The translations under genes and the position numbers were made by a program. A stretch of DNA of 64,000 nucleotides from Clostridia bacterium (GTDB lineage Bacteria > Bacillota > Clostridia > Monoglobales > Monoglobaceae): assembly GCA_017546145.1 (NCBI GenBank), contig JAFYXN010000016.1, positions 22,655 through 86,654 of the forward strand, read 5' to 3'. A model generated the notes under the pieces. The model searched no databases. It saw nothing but the letters and a program-made list of their open reading frames with translations, and was not told the DNA's origin. Below are positions 9,058 through 17,542 of the stretch, one piece after another (within the stretch, counting starts at the first letter, position 1; every line of letters starts with the position of its first letter).

Positions 9058-9995
9058 TAATTTAGAATATCTTCCGCCGATTTATTTGGGGTACGAAGAT
9101 AGCGCTTCATCATGTAAAGACATTCGGGGTCGCGGCTGACCTTGTTCATTCCGCTTTCGCATGAAAGGGATGCTTTAAACCCAAGCTCTTTTATAATCTC
9201 AAAGGAGGCGTTGCTGACGCTGCCAAAAGGATAGGTGAAGGTGGAGGGGGTGTAGCCTGTATTGGATTTAAATTCGTCCTGAAGCTTGCCTAAATCCTCA
9301 CTTAAAATTTTACGGTACTGTTGGTCGCTTTCGTCGCGTTTTTTCTTTGTGCCGTTTCTGCCTTTGTCGGTTGTGTGAAGGTTATAGGAGTGATTCTGTA
9401 ACTCCACCAGCTTTGAGTCCATCATTTTTTTTATATTATCCCAAGTTACGTGCGAGTAGCTTGGGTTTTCGTCAGGGGACTTTGTGTAAAGGTCAGTGTA
9501 ATAGCCGATTATCGAGAGGACGGCTTTGGAATTATATTTTTCAAGAAGGGGATATGCATAAAGAAAGTTATTGGAGTAACCGTCGTCAAATGTTAATACG
9601 ACAGGCTTTTCAGGCAATGCTTTTCCGTCATAAACAAAGTCAATCAAGTCCTGCATGACGATGGTGGTATAGCCGTTGTCTTTCAGAAACTTAAGGTCCT
9701 GTTCAAAAGCGGCTTCGGAGATTATGTAGTTTCCGTGCCCGCTGCTGCTGCGAAAGATATTGTGGTACATAAGAATAGGAACCTCTGTTTTTTTTTCGCC
9801 AATGGCGGAGGGGAGCGCCTCGCCTGCTTGTGCAGAGCTTTCTGAAGAGATTTCGTTATTGCCATTTTGCGTCACTGTGCTGGCAGGAAAAACAGAGGCA
9901 GACCCTGCGTGCAGCTTTATTATGCCTATACTTGCAATGGTTATGGCAAATACTGCAAAATAGTATATAATTGTTTTCATTTTTATTACGTACAT
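9057..9995 (-). CDS. Membrane-anchored or secreted polysaccharide deacetylase (NodB domain)
   Basis: An N-terminal hydrophobic segment anchors or exports the protein. A Ser/Gln/Asn-rich linker leads to a NodB domain with PILMYHNI, LTFDDGYSNN (catalytic Asp pair), QNHSYNLH (metal His motif) and TYPFGS. Such enzymes remove N-acetyl groups from peptidoglycan or related glycans. The ATG at 9995 is preferred over the TTG at 10001 because AAGGAG sits 8 nt before it. It follows the M23 peptidase gene by 15 bp, suggesting a shared envelope-remodelling operon. Confidence 0.88.
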   Translation of the reverse strand: MYVIKMKTIIYYFAVFAITIASIGIIKLHAGSASVFPASTVTQNGNNEISSESSAQAGEALPSAIGEKKTEVPILMYHNIFRSSSGHGNYIISEAAFEQDLKFLKDNGYTTIVMQDLIDFVYDGKALPEKPVVLTFDDGYSNNFLYAYPLLEKYNSKAVLSIIGYYTDLYTKSPDENPSYSHVTWDNIKKMMDSKLVELQNHSYNLHTTDKGRNGTKKKRDESDQQYRKILSEDLGKLQDEFKSNTGYTPSTFTYPFGSVSNASFEIIKELGFKASLSCESGMNKVSRDPECLYMMKRYLRTPNKSAEDILN

Positions 9996-10010
9996 TAGCA
10001 ATTCTCCTTT

Positions 10011-11084
10011 TTACTCCATATTTTCTGTTGATGCTTCCATAAATTCATACTTACGCCTGAATTCACCCGTAAGCTCATCCTTTACAACCGCTGACGTGTT
10101 TTGCCTGAGAAACTTTGCAATTTCATAGCAATCAATCCATATTTCGTTATTACCTTCTTTTTGGGATTCGTCAAATATAAGCTGAATTCCCATGTGAAGA
10201 TGTGGAATTTCTATGTTATTGGTATCCTCTTTAGAACTATATCCGGTCATTCCCAAATACCCGATTACATCGCCTGCCTTTACCGTATGCCCTATGGATA
10301 AATCATCGGGATATGGATGACCTTTCCTAAGATGCGCATAGTAATAATAGCGCTTTCGGTCAAAGCTTCTTATGCCGATGCGCCAACCGCCGTATTGGTT
10401 CCAGCCAAGGGCTTCAACGGTGCCGCTTTCTATAGCAATTACAGGTGTTCCTACGTTTCCCATCATGTCGTGACCCAAATGCTTGCGCTTAAAACCATAG
10501 GAGCGGCTGTTGCCAAAGTCATCGGAATGTGAGTATCCATAGTCTTTTGCAATTGGCGAAAATGCTTTAAGACCGTATTTTTTTACGGTAGCAGTCTTTT
10601 CGCTGTCTTTTGACGCTTCCTCAATTTCGTATTCTCCGATATATGCACCAAGTACTGCACCGTATGCCTCGCGATAGTATGAATAGTACTTCATATCACG
10701 GGTTATATCCTCGATTTTTTCACCGTCTTTTATCCGCTTGACAAGTGCGGTGAGGTCGGCTTCCTTAAAACGTGAAAAATCACCGCCATATTTTACAGCA
10801 AGTATGGATAAAAGGTCAATCCAGTCAATGTGATTGCTGCTGTCCTTGCTTTCGATGTCCACTTTCATTGCCTTGCGCATTGCGGTGTCGGTTACTTTGA
10901 AGTCAACCCACTTTATATAGTTCTTCTTTGCGTCGGATTGTGTAGTGGAGGTGTCCGATTGTTTGGAAGTGCCTGTGGTTTTTATAGAAGTGTTGCGGAC
11001 AAAGCCGACAATATAAAACGAAAGAAGGATGAAAACTGTGCACAATATAACAACTGTACGGTTCAATTTAAAAGAAATAAACAT
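10011..11084 (-). CDS. M23 (LytM) family metallopeptidase, membrane anchored
   Basis: A single N-terminal transmembrane helix is followed by a Ser/Thr-rich linker, a helical region and a C-terminal LytM domain. Zinc-site motifs are HLGHDMMG (HxxxD) and IPHLHMG (HxH). M23 enzymes cut peptidoglycan cross-bridges outside the membrane; this one could serve sporulation or growth. The ATG at 11084 is chosen over the TTG at 11138 because the extension would be encoded by a hairpin and lacks a ribosome site. GTGAGGG precedes the ATG by 4 nt but lies in the hairpin arm. Confidence 0.85.
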   Translation of the reverse strand: MFISFKLNRTVVILCTVFILLSFYIVGFVRNTSIKTTGTSKQSDTSTTQSDAKKNYIKWVDFKVTDTAMRKAMKVDIESKDSSNHIDWIDLLSILAVKYGGDFSRFKEADLTALVKRIKDGEKIEDITRDMKYYSYYREAYGAVLGAYIGEYEIEEASKDSEKTATVKKYGLKAFSPIAKDYGYSHSDDFGNSRSYGFKRKHLGHDMMGNVGTPVIAIESGTVEALGWNQYGGWRIGIRSFDRKRYYYYAHLRKGHPYPDDLSIGHTVKAGDVIGYLGMTGYSSKEDTNNIEIPHLHMGIQLIFDESQKEGNNEIWIDCYEIAKFLRQNTSAVVKDELTGEFRRKYEFMEASTENME

Positions 11085-11085
11085 A

Positions 11086-11120
11086 AAACCCTCACCCGTA
11101 CATTGTATGGGTGAGGGTTT
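11086..11120 (-). promoter_or_regulatory. Hairpin overlapping the translation start region of the M23 gene
   Basis: A 12-bp perfect stem (11086-11097 with 11109-11120) extends by four inner pairs to a 3-nt loop. On the minus strand its 3' arm carries the only Shine-Dalgarno-like sequence of the M23 gene and is followed by TTTTATG. It could terminate transcription from the CpXC gene or sequester the ribosome site. Confidence 0.6.
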
Positions 11121-11144
11121 GAAAATATGATACTTCAAAAAAAT

Positions 11145-11777
11145 CTATTTTTCTTTTTCGTCCGAAAAGCCTTTTTGAAGTGCAGTTATTGCCCACAAAC
11201 GGTTTATTTCGGTGCAGCTTTCGTCAAATTTTGCAGAATTTTCAAGCTGACCTGATATTGCTGTGTAGGTGTCAAAGGACAACTCTGCACGACAGTTTTC
11301 GACATTTCCTGTTATTATATAGAATAAAAGATTTTTTGTGTCAGAATTTTGACCGCTATAGTATATTCCCAATATTTCTGCGCCGTGGCGCTCTTCTTCA
11401 AATTGGTCCTCAAGCATAATTTTATAAAGCTCAATTATGCGGTCGTCAATGCCGTCCTCCATTAATGCAATTTTTTCTACAAATTCGTTGATAGAGCGGA
11501 CGATTCGCAAGGTATAGCAATCAGTTTTAAGGCTTGAATCGTCTTTTTCGGTTACAAGAGCAACCATAAAGTTGTTGTCGCTGTCAAAGTATGTGCAGCT
11601 GTATGAAACCAAAATTTCCTCGCCGCATTCGGGACAGGTAAAGCGGAATAAGCTGCGGTCAAAAATACTTTCCTTTAAATCAGGGTCTTCTGCAATATCT
11701 ATAAAGCTGCAAATCGTAAATTCGCCGTCTTCAAGACATGCGGGACAACCAACTGTTGTTTTTTTCCACTGTGTCAT
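11145..11777 (-). CDS. CpXC domain-containing protein
   Basis: The N-terminal half contains CPACLEDG and, about 35 residues later, FTCPECGEEI, the two zinc-binding CPxC knuckles that define the CpXC domain. The rest is helical and acidic without further motifs. The biochemical role of the family is unknown; metal binding is inferred from the cysteines. It lies 20 bp downstream of metA and upstream of the M23 gene on the same strand. Confidence 0.8.
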   Translation of the reverse strand: MTQWKKTTVGCPACLEDGEFTICSFIDIAEDPDLKESIFDRSLFRFTCPECGEEILVSYSCTYFDSDNNFMVALVTEKDDSSLKTDCYTLRIVRSINEFVEKIALMEDGIDDRIIELYKIMLEDQFEEERHGAEILGIYYSGQNSDTKNLLFYIITGNVENCRAELSFDTYTAISGQLENSAKFDESCTEINRLWAITALQKGFSDEKEK

Positions 11778-11797
11778 ATTTTAATCGCCTTTCAATG

Positions 11798-12721
11798 TTA
11801 TTTAATGGATTTAATATCGTAAGGTGTGGTCTGGTATACAAAGTAGTTAAGCCAGTTTGAGTAAAGCAGATTTGCGTGAGAACGCCATTTAACAATCGGG
11901 TCTTTGAAGGGGTCGTCGTCAGGGAAGTAGTTTTTGGGAACGTCGATATCCAATCCCTTGTTAATGTCACGCATATATTCCTTCTGCAAGGTGTCTGCAT
12001 CGTATTCTGAGTGTCCGGTAATAAAAAATCTGCGTTCATTTTTGTCGGTAACTATATACACGCCTGCATCCTCGGACTCTGCCAGAATTTCAAGAGCAGG
12101 GACTTTAAGTATGTCTTCTTTTGTAACACAAGTGTGCCGCGAATGCGGTGCATAAAAAACATCATCAAAGCCGCGAAGAAGAATTTTGTGTTTTTTTTCT
12201 GCAGGAATTGTGTGCTCAAATACTCCAAAAACTTTTTTTGTTACCTCGTGTTTGGGAACTCCGTAATGATAGTAAAGCGCTGCCTGAGCACCCCAGCAGA
12301 TGTGGAAGGTTGAGGTTACGTTTTTCTTTGACCATTCCATAATCCGGCAAAGCTCTTCCCAATAGTCCACGTCCTCAAATTCAAGGGTTTCGACAGGGGC
12401 GCCGGTAATGATAAGTCCGTCGAACTTACTGTCTTTAATATCGTCAAAGGTTTTATAGAATGTTTCTATATGACTTTTTGATGTGTTTTTTGAAACGTGG
12501 GTTTTTGTGTGTATAAACTGAACATTTATCTGAAGGGGGGTGTTTCCCAATACTCTGAGCAGTTGGGTTTCTGTCTCGACTTTTGTCGGCATAAGATTCA
12601 GCACGGCAATCTCAAGGGGTCTGATGTCCTGAGTAAGCGCGCGTGTTTCTGTTATAACAAAGATGTTCTCGTTGCTTAGGATTTCAATAGCCGGCAGAGA
12701 ATCTGAAACTTTTATCGGCAT
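11798..12721 (-). CDS. metA: Homoserine O-acetyltransferase (MetA family)
   Basis: This MetA-family glutamine-amidotransferase-fold enzyme of 307 residues activates homoserine in methionine synthesis. The nucleophile is Cys142 in FHICWGAQ, and the His/Glu of the triad lie in ITGHSEYD. Residue 111 is Glu (GAPVETL), which in characterised MetA proteins marks use of acetyl-CoA rather than succinyl-CoA. The ATG at 12721 has GGAGGTG 7 nt upstream and gives the canonical MPIKV start. A SAM riboswitch was looked for upstream and not seen. Confidence 0.94.
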   Translation of the reverse strand: MPIKVSDSLPAIEILSNENIFVITETRALTQDIRPLEIAVLNLMPTKVETETQLLRVLGNTPLQINVQFIHTKTHVSKNTSKSHIETFYKTFDDIKDSKFDGLIITGAPVETLEFEDVDYWEELCRIMEWSKKNVTSTFHICWGAQAALYYHYGVPKHEVTKKVFGVFEHTIPAEKKHKILLRGFDDVFYAPHSRHTCVTKEDILKVPALEILAESEDAGVYIVTDKNERRFFITGHSEYDADTLQKEYMRDINKGLDIDVPKNYFPDDDPFKDPIVKWRSHANLLYSNWLNYFVYQTTPYDIKSIK

Positions 12722-12764
12722 AAGACGCCACCTCCTGTTGTTTGTTAATTTGTGTAATGAAATA

Positions 12765-12793
12765 AGTATACCACAACACCAAAAATATAGCAA
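12765..12793 (-). promoter_or_regulatory. Predicted promoter of metA
   Basis: On the minus strand TTGCTA (complement of 12788-12793), 17 bp and TATACT (complement of 12765-12770) lie 44 bp upstream of the metA start. Confidence 0.65.
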
Positions 12794-12879
12794 CAAAAAT
12801 TTATTGTTTGTGCAAAGCGCGTAAAATAAAGCTTTTTGTAAATTTGAAATAAATGTAATAAAAAATATTCTATTTTCGC

Positions 12880-12908
12880 TTGACAGACGAAGTAAAACTC
12901 GCTATAAT
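12880..12908 (+). promoter_or_regulatory. Consensus promoter of rpsU-yqeY
   Basis: TTGACA (12880-12885), 17 bp and TATAAT (12903-12908) form a perfect vegetative promoter 82 bp before rpsU. Confidence 0.9.
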
Positions 12909-12990
12909 GATATGGTAGAATTTTTTGTAATAAGATTGACGAAAGAAAATCCACATTTCCAATTTATTATTGGAGGGAGGGAAATCAATA

Positions 12991-13167
12991 ATGGCTGAAA
13001 TCAGAGTTAAAGATAACGAATCATTAGACAGCGCTCTTCGCCGCTTTAAGCGTTCATGCGCAAAAGCAGGTGTTTTATCTGAAGTCAGAAAAAGGGAACA
13101 TTATGAAAAACCCAGTGTAAGACGTAAGAAGAAATCAGAGGCTGCGAGAAAGCGCAAGTTCAGATAA
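12991..13167 (+). CDS. rpsU: 30S ribosomal protein S21
   Basis: The 58-residue, highly basic protein has the S21 pattern with [11 protein letters not shown] near the start and a lysine/arginine-rich tail. It is part of the small subunit near the anti-Shine-Dalgarno region. The ATG at 12991 has a strong GGAGGGAGG upstream; an earlier in-frame ATG at 12970 would add eight residues and overlaps the binding site. It heads an rpsU-yqeY transcription unit, the order usual in Firmicutes. Confidence 0.96.
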   Translation: MAEIRVKDNESLDSALRRFKRSCAKAGVLSEVRKREHYEKPSVRRKKKSEAARKRKFR

Positions 13168-13182
13168 TTCAATTGTTTATTT

Positions 13183-13212
13183 AAGACCGCGGTCATTTTC
13201 GACAGCGGTCTT
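13183..13212 (+). terminator. Hairpin between rpsU and yqeY (partial terminator)
   Basis: AAGACCGC (13183-13190) pairs with GCGGTCTT (13205-13212), followed by T residues. It probably lowers yqeY expression relative to rpsU. Confidence 0.65.
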
Positions 13213-13236
13213 TTATCTTAAACAGGAGGTATAAAA

Positions 13237-13680
13237 ATGTCTTTAAAAGAAAAATTAATGGATGATTTAAAAGTTGCAATGAAGGAGAAGGATATTATTC
13301 GCAAGAACACTGTTCAGATGGTGCGTTCTTCGGTGCTTCAGTACGAGAAGGACAATCTTACAGAGCTTGATGATGAGGGCGTTCTTGATGTGATTGCAAG
13401 GGAACTAAAAAAACGCCGTGACGTTTTGCCCGAATACGAAAAAAGCGGCAGAGATGACCTTTTGGCAGATATAAACAAGGAAATTGAAACCTTGCTTGCA
13501 TATCTTCCCGAGCAGCTAACACCCGAAGAACTTGAGGCAATTGTTGTTGCTGCAATTGCAGAGGTTGGTGCAACCTCAATGAAGGATATGGGCAAAATTA
13601 TGGCAGCGGTTATGCCTAAAACCAAGGGCAGAGCCGACGGAAAAATGATAAATGCAATTGTAAAGGCAAAGCTGTCTTAA
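13237..13680 (+). CDS. yqeY: GatB/YqeY domain-containing protein
   Basis: The 147-residue protein is all-helical, with the YqeY family core ELKKRRDVLPEYEKSGR and the C-terminal domain ending in GKIMAAVMPKTKGRADGKMIN. This module resembles the tRNA-binding tail of GatB and may act in tRNA-dependent amidation or tRNA quality control; the precise role is not settled. The ATG has AACAGGAGG upstream. Its place after rpsU is strongly conserved in Firmicutes. Confidence 0.93.
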   Translation: MSLKEKLMDDLKVAMKEKDIIRKNTVQMVRSSVLQYEKDNLTELDDEGVLDVIARELKKRRDVLPEYEKSGRDDLLADINKEIETLLAYLPEQLTPEELEAIVVAAIAEVGATSMKDMGKIMAAVMPKTKGRADGKMINAIVKAKLS

Positions 13681-13755
13681 TTTGGTATTTTGTAGGGGGT
13701 GTAAGAACTTTGCACCTCTTTGAATAATTTAAACGGAAAGGCCGAGAATATATTT

Positions 13756-14247
13756 ATGAACAGTATTTTTTTGCCCGATATATTTGCTGATACAGTGTAT
13801 GATATTGACCTTGAAGCCTTAAAAAACGAGGGAATCAAGGGCTTTATTTTTGATATTGACAATACTTTGGTGACTTATGCAGAACCAATTGCAAACGAAA
13901 AAATTATGTCGTGGTTAAAAGATTTGCGTAACATGGGTTTTGCTCTTTATATTGTATCAAACAACGACAAGGAACGTGTTAAAGTGTTCTCTGAAAGTGT
14001 TGAAATTCCGCATTTCGGAAAGGCACTAAAACCGCTGAGCTATTTTTTGCGCAAGGCTTGTCGTGGTATGGGTATCAAACCGTGCGAGACGGCGCTTGTC
14101 GGTGACCAGCTTTTTACGGATATATGGGGCGGAAACCTTTTAAAAATGAAAACTATTCTTGTTAAGCCTATTTCAGAGGTTGAGGATGGCTTTGTAAGAT
14201 TTAAAAGACAGTTTGAAAGACGGATTTTAAATAAGGTGGACAGATAG
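13756..14247 (+). CDS. yqeG: YqeG family HAD-IIIA phosphatase
   Basis: The 163-residue protein has the HAD nucleophile motif FDIDNTLV near residue 38, YIVSNN as motif II, and VGDQLFTDIWGG as motif IV. YqeG enzymes are Mg2+-dependent phosphatases of the phosphatidylglycerophosphatase-related type. The ATG at 13756 matches the usual family start (short segment before FLPD); a TTG at 13720 adds 12 residues but lacks a better ribosome site. It precedes the endonuclease IV-like gene by 11 bp. Confidence 0.9.
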   Translation: MNSIFLPDIFADTVYDIDLEALKNEGIKGFIFDIDNTLVTYAEPIANEKIMSWLKDLRNMGFALYIVSNNDKERVKVFSESVEIPHFGKALKPLSYFLRKACRGMGIKPCETALVGDQLFTDIWGGNLLKMKTILVKPISEVEDGFVRFKRQFERRILNKVDR

Positions 14248-14258
14248 GGGGACTGACA

Positions 14259-15125
14259 ATGGCTGCAATTTTAGGCCCTGCAGGAAACTGTGAGGATTTT
14301 TATGACGCAGGACACAAGTCATCTCTTGAGGCACCCTTGTGGGTGGCGCAAAACGGACTTGGAGCGTATGAATATCAGTGCGGAAAAGGTGTTAAAATTT
14401 CTGACGAGGCTGCGGCAAAGCTGGGCAGAAACGCCTGCGACAACGGAATTTTACTTTCTGTTCATGCACCTTATTATATAAGTCTTTCATCGACGGAAGA
14501 GGAAAAGCGTGATAAAAGCGTAAATTATATTCTGCAAACCCTAAGTGCTGCAAAATGCATGGGTGCAAAGCGGATTGTTGTGCATTCGGGGACGGCAGGA
14601 AGCATAACCCGACGCGAAGCAATGGAGCTTGCAAAAGACACTCTTTTGCGCAGCCTGAGCGCCGCAGATGAGGCAGGATTTGGTGATATTTATATATGCC
14701 CTGAAACAATGGGCAAGGTAAAGCAGCTTGGTACGGTTGAGGAGGTTGCCGAGCTTTGCTTGCTTAGTGAAAGGCTGATACCGACCATTGATTTCGGACA
14801 CGTAAATGCTATGAGCTTGGGCGGTCTTAAAACTATGGAAGATTATGAGCGCGTGTTTGATGTGCTGGAAAATAAGCTTGGTGCCTGGCGCGCCACAAAT
14901 TTTCACGCCCATTACAGCAGAATAGAATATACAAATGCCGGTGAGAAAAAACATCATCGGTTTGATGAAACCGAGTACGAGCCGGAGTTTGACCCTATTG
15001 CGGAAATTATTGCAAAGAGAAAACTTTCGCCTGTAATAATTTGTGAAACACGCGGAACACAAACGCGCGATGCGATAGAAATGCAAAAGATTTGCAGGAG
15101 GTTTGAGGATGTATACAAAGCTTAA
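14259..15125 (+). CDS. Endonuclease IV-like TIM-barrel protein
   Basis: The 288-residue barrel carries the zinc ligands of the AP endonuclease IV family in order: SVHAPYY, VVHSGTA, CPETMG, TIDFGH, NFHAHYS and ICETRGTQ. Known members cut DNA at abasic sites using three zinc ions. The ligand order matches, but the protein diverges from classical Nfo, so a different sugar-phosphate substrate remains possible. It overlaps the next gene by 17 nt. Confidence 0.82.
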   Translation: MAAILGPAGNCEDFYDAGHKSSLEAPLWVAQNGLGAYEYQCGKGVKISDEAAAKLGRNACDNGILLSVHAPYYISLSSTEEEKRDKSVNYILQTLSAAKCMGAKRIVVHSGTAGSITRREAMELAKDTLLRSLSAADEAGFGDIYICPETMGKVKQLGTVEEVAELCLLSERLIPTIDFGHVNAMSLGGLKTMEDYERVFDVLENKLGAWRATNFHAHYSRIEYTNAGEKKHHRFDETEYEPEFDPIAEIIAKRKLSPVIICETRGTQTRDAIEMQKICRRFEDVYKA

Positions 15126-16155
15126 TGCTGTGCTTGAAACAGTCGATGCAATTCTTGTTACCTCGCCCCATAACATGCGGTATTTCAGTGGCTTTTCCGG
15201 CGGCGAAGGTGCGGTGTGGATTTCAAAGGACAAAAGAATTGTATATACCGATTCCAGATACACCGAATCTGCGCAAAGTGAGGCTTCGGACTTTCAGATA
15301 ATCGAAACAAATAACTGGATGAAGGAAGTCGGGGAAGCAGCAAAATGTAATGCCGAAAAGCTTGCTTTTGAGGACAGATATGTAAGTGCGGCAGAATGTG
15401 AACAATTAAAAAAGAGCATTGGTAAAACAATGCTTGCGGCAGGCTCGGAGCAGCTTGAAAAGCTCAGAATGGTTAAAACGGAAGACGAGCTTAAAAAGCT
15501 TCGTCAAGCTGAAAAAATTTCATGCCGTGCATTTGAGTATATACTTGGAGTGATAAAGCCGGGTATGCGAGAGATAGAGCTTGCAGCCGAGCTTGAATAT
15601 TATATGAAGAAAAACGGCGGTGAAGGAATTTCGTTTGACACAATTGCAATTTCAGGGGCAAGAACAAGCCTTCCCCACGGTACGCCAACAGATAAAAAAA
15701 TTGAAAAAGGCGATTTTGTAACCATGGACTTTGGATGTACATTTGAGGGCTATTGTGCGGATATGACACGAACGATTGTTGTGGGCAAAGCGTCTGATGA
15801 GCAGAAGAAAATTTATAATACCGTAAAAGCGGCACAGCAGACAGGGCTTGATTTTATCCGTGCCAAAGTGACGGGCAGAGAGGCAGATGCGTCTGCGCGT
15901 GCGGTTATTGAGAAGTCGGGATGCGGTGAGTATTTCAGACATTCACTGGGACATGGTATAGGCATTCTTGTTCATGAGCTTCCCAATCTTTCGCCCAAGT
16001 CGGAAATTGTTCTTGAAGAGAATATGGTGGTATCCTGCGAGCCGGGAGTATATATTCCTGGTGTTGGCGGGGTAAGAATTGAGGATATGGTCTGCGTTAA
16101 GGTGGGCGGCAACGAAAACTTTACCGATGCAACAAAAGAATTGATAGAGCTTTAG
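15109..16155 (+). CDS. Aminopeptidase P family protein (Xaa-Pro peptidase, M24B)
   Basis: An N-terminal creatinase-like domain (residues 1-120) is followed by the M24 pita-bread domain. Metal ligands lie in VTMDFGCTFEGYCADMTRT (two Asp), HSLGHGIG (His), SCEPGVY (Glu) and RIEDMV (Glu). The enzyme removes N-terminal residues preceding proline in the cytoplasm. The ATG at 15109 has CAGGAGG 7 nt upstream; the TTG at 15103 overlaps the spacer. Its position before efp is a common Firmicutes arrangement. Confidence 0.92.
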   Translation: MYTKLNAVLETVDAILVTSPHNMRYFSGFSGGEGAVWISKDKRIVYTDSRYTESAQSEASDFQIIETNNWMKEVGEAAKCNAEKLAFEDRYVSAAECEQLKKSIGKTMLAAGSEQLEKLRMVKTEDELKKLRQAEKISCRAFEYILGVIKPGMREIELAAELEYYMKKNGGEGISFDTIAISGARTSLPHGTPTDKKIEKGDFVTMDFGCTFEGYCADMTRTIVVGKASDEQKKIYNTVKAAQQTGLDFIRAKVTGREADASARAVIEKSGCGEYFRHSLGHGIGILVHELPNLSPKSEIVLEENMVVSCEPGVYIPGVGGVRIEDMVCVKVGGNENFTDATKELIEL

Positions 16156-16204
16156 ACACAGATTGGCAAAAAACCATTATTTTGCGGTTATTATAAAATT
16201 TTTC

Positions 16205-16233
16205 TTGATTTTTTTGTAATAGTGGTATACAAT
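16205..16233 (+). promoter_or_regulatory. Predicted promoter of efp
   Basis: TTGATT (16205-16210), 17 bp and TACAAT (16228-16233), 35 bp before the efp start. Confidence 0.7.
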
Positions 16234-16268
16234 ATAAAAAGTAAAATAAATTTTGGAGGGAAATACCA

Positions 16269-16823
16269 ATGATATCTGCAGGTGATTTCAGAAACGGCAT
16301 TACTTTCGAGTTTGAAGGCAATGTTTATCAGGTTGTAGAATTTCAGCACGTAAAGCCCGGTAAAGGCGCAGCGTTTGTAAGAACAAAAATGAAGAACGTT
16401 GTTACCGGCGGCGTTGTTGAAAGAAGCTTTAACCCCACAGAAAAGGTTGAAAAAGCACATATTGAAAGAAAGGATATGGAGTATATATACGAGGACGGCG
16501 GTCTTTACTATTTCATGGATCAGGACTATGAGCAGATACCGCTGAGTGCTGACCAGCTTGGTGACGCACTTAAGTTCGTTAAAGAGAACATGACCGTTAC
16601 AATCCTTTCGTATAAGGGCAACGTATTTGCTGTTGAGCCTCCTACATTCGTTGAGCTTGAGGTTATCGCAACCGAGCCGGGTGTTAAGGGCAACACTGCG
16701 ACAAACGTTACAAAACCCGCAACAGTTGAAACAGGAGCAATCGTTACAGTTCCCATGTTCATCAATGAGGGTGACAAAATTAAGATTGATACAAGAACTT
16801 CAGAGTATCTTTCAAGAGTTTAA
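16269..16823 (+). CDS. efp: Elongation factor P
   Basis: The 184-residue protein has the three beta-barrel domains of EF-P. The loop KPGKGAAF puts Lys32 at the modifiable tip and the C-terminal domain ends with [14 protein letters not shown] enters the ribosome E site and relieves stalling at polyproline. No modification gene is recognised in the window. The ATG has TTGGAGGG upstream, and a terminator follows 12 bp after the stop, so it is expressed largely on its own. Confidence 0.97.
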   Translation: MISAGDFRNGITFEFEGNVYQVVEFQHVKPGKGAAFVRTKMKNVVTGGVVERSFNPTEKVEKAHIERKDMEYIYEDGGLYYFMDQDYEQIPLSADQLGDALKFVKENMTVTILSYKGNVFAVEPPTFVELEVIATEPGVKGNTATNVTKPATVETGAIVTVPMFINEGDKIKIDTRTSEYLSRV

Positions 16824-16834
16824 TTATTAAAGAT

Positions 16835-16865
16835 AAAATCCCGTCAAGTATGTTGGCGGGATTTT
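16835..16865 (+). terminator. Terminator of efp
   Basis: AAAATCCCG (16835-16843) pairs with CGGGATTTT (16857-16865); inner TCAA/TTGG pairs extend the stem and T residues follow. Confidence 0.85.
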
Positions 16866-16878
16866 TCAAAATATTTCC

Positions 16879-16907
16879 TTTACTATTTTGAAAATATGTG
16901 GTAGAAT
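16879..16907 (+). promoter_or_regulatory. Predicted promoter of the CD1247-like gene
   Basis: TTTACT (16879-16884), 17 bp and TAGAAT (16902-16907) lie 39 bp before the start codon. Confidence 0.55.
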
Positions 16908-16946
16908 AATAATATAATATAATTTATTTTACGGAGGATTTTTAAA

Positions 16947-17384
16947 ATGGCTGAACTTACAAATCGTGCGGCATACCTCAAAGGTCTTGCTGACGGAATG
17001 AAACTGGATACAGAAAAAAACGAAGGCAAGCTGCTTGCTGAAATTATTGACCTTCTTAATGACATTGCGGTTGAAGTTGAATCTCTTGACGCAGAGCAAG
17101 GCTTCCTGGCAGACCAGATTGAAGATTTGGACGAGGAAATCGAGGTTATCGGCAACGAAGTGTTTGACGAGTACGAAGAAGCAGAGGATGATGACGAATT
17201 TGAAATTTGCTGTCAGGGCTGCGGTGAAGATATAATTGTTACTACCGAAGACCTTATGGACGGTGAAATCCTTTGCCCCAACTGCGGCGAAACAATAGAA
17301 TTTGATTTTGACTGTGATTGTGACTGCAATGACTGCGATTGTGAGGGCAACTGTGAAGATTGCAATGACGATGTAGAATTTTAA
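16947..17384 (+). CDS. CD1247 N-terminal-like protein with acidic zinc-ribbon tail
   Basis: The N-terminal 60 residues (LTNRAAYLKGLADGMKLD) match the short helical domain seen in clostridial CD1247-type proteins. A strongly acidic linker leads to a zinc ribbon (CCQGCGEDI ... CPNCGETI) and a Cys/Asp-rich tail with alternating CDCD repeats. Zn or other metal binding is inferred from the cysteines. Function unknown. The gene has its own promoter and terminator. Confidence 0.75.
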   Translation: MAELTNRAAYLKGLADGMKLDTEKNEGKLLAEIIDLLNDIAVEVESLDAEQGFLADQIEDLDEEIEVIGNEVFDEYEEAEDDDEFEICCQGCGEDIIVTTEDLMDGEILCPNCGETIEFDFDCDCDCNDCDCEGNCEDCNDDVEF

Positions 17385-17396
17385 AATAATGCCAAG

Positions 17397-17431
17397 GCAG
17401 GCCTGTGTTATGCAGGTCTGCTGTTTTTTTT
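17397..17431 (+). terminator. Terminator after the CD1247-like gene
   Basis: A 9-bp stem with one G-U pair (17397-17405 with 17413-17421) is followed by eight T. Confidence 0.85.
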
Positions 17432-17542
17432 GTTTATATACGAACCAAACCCCAAGCGCCTGTGTACTATGATAATAGCATAGTTATACCCATTGCTGCA
17501 TGTCGGCAAAGGGACTCACAATGCGGGAAGAGGGTCTTGAAT

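Noticed and set aside
11085..11138. TTG start at 11138 for the M23 peptidase
   Set aside because: The added residues are encoded by the hairpin, no ribosome site precedes the TTG, and the transmembrane helix starts right after the ATG at 11084.
12722..12990. SAM riboswitch or T-box upstream of metA
   Set aside because: No SAM-box core or T-box GGGTGG sequence is visible on the minus strand in this gap.
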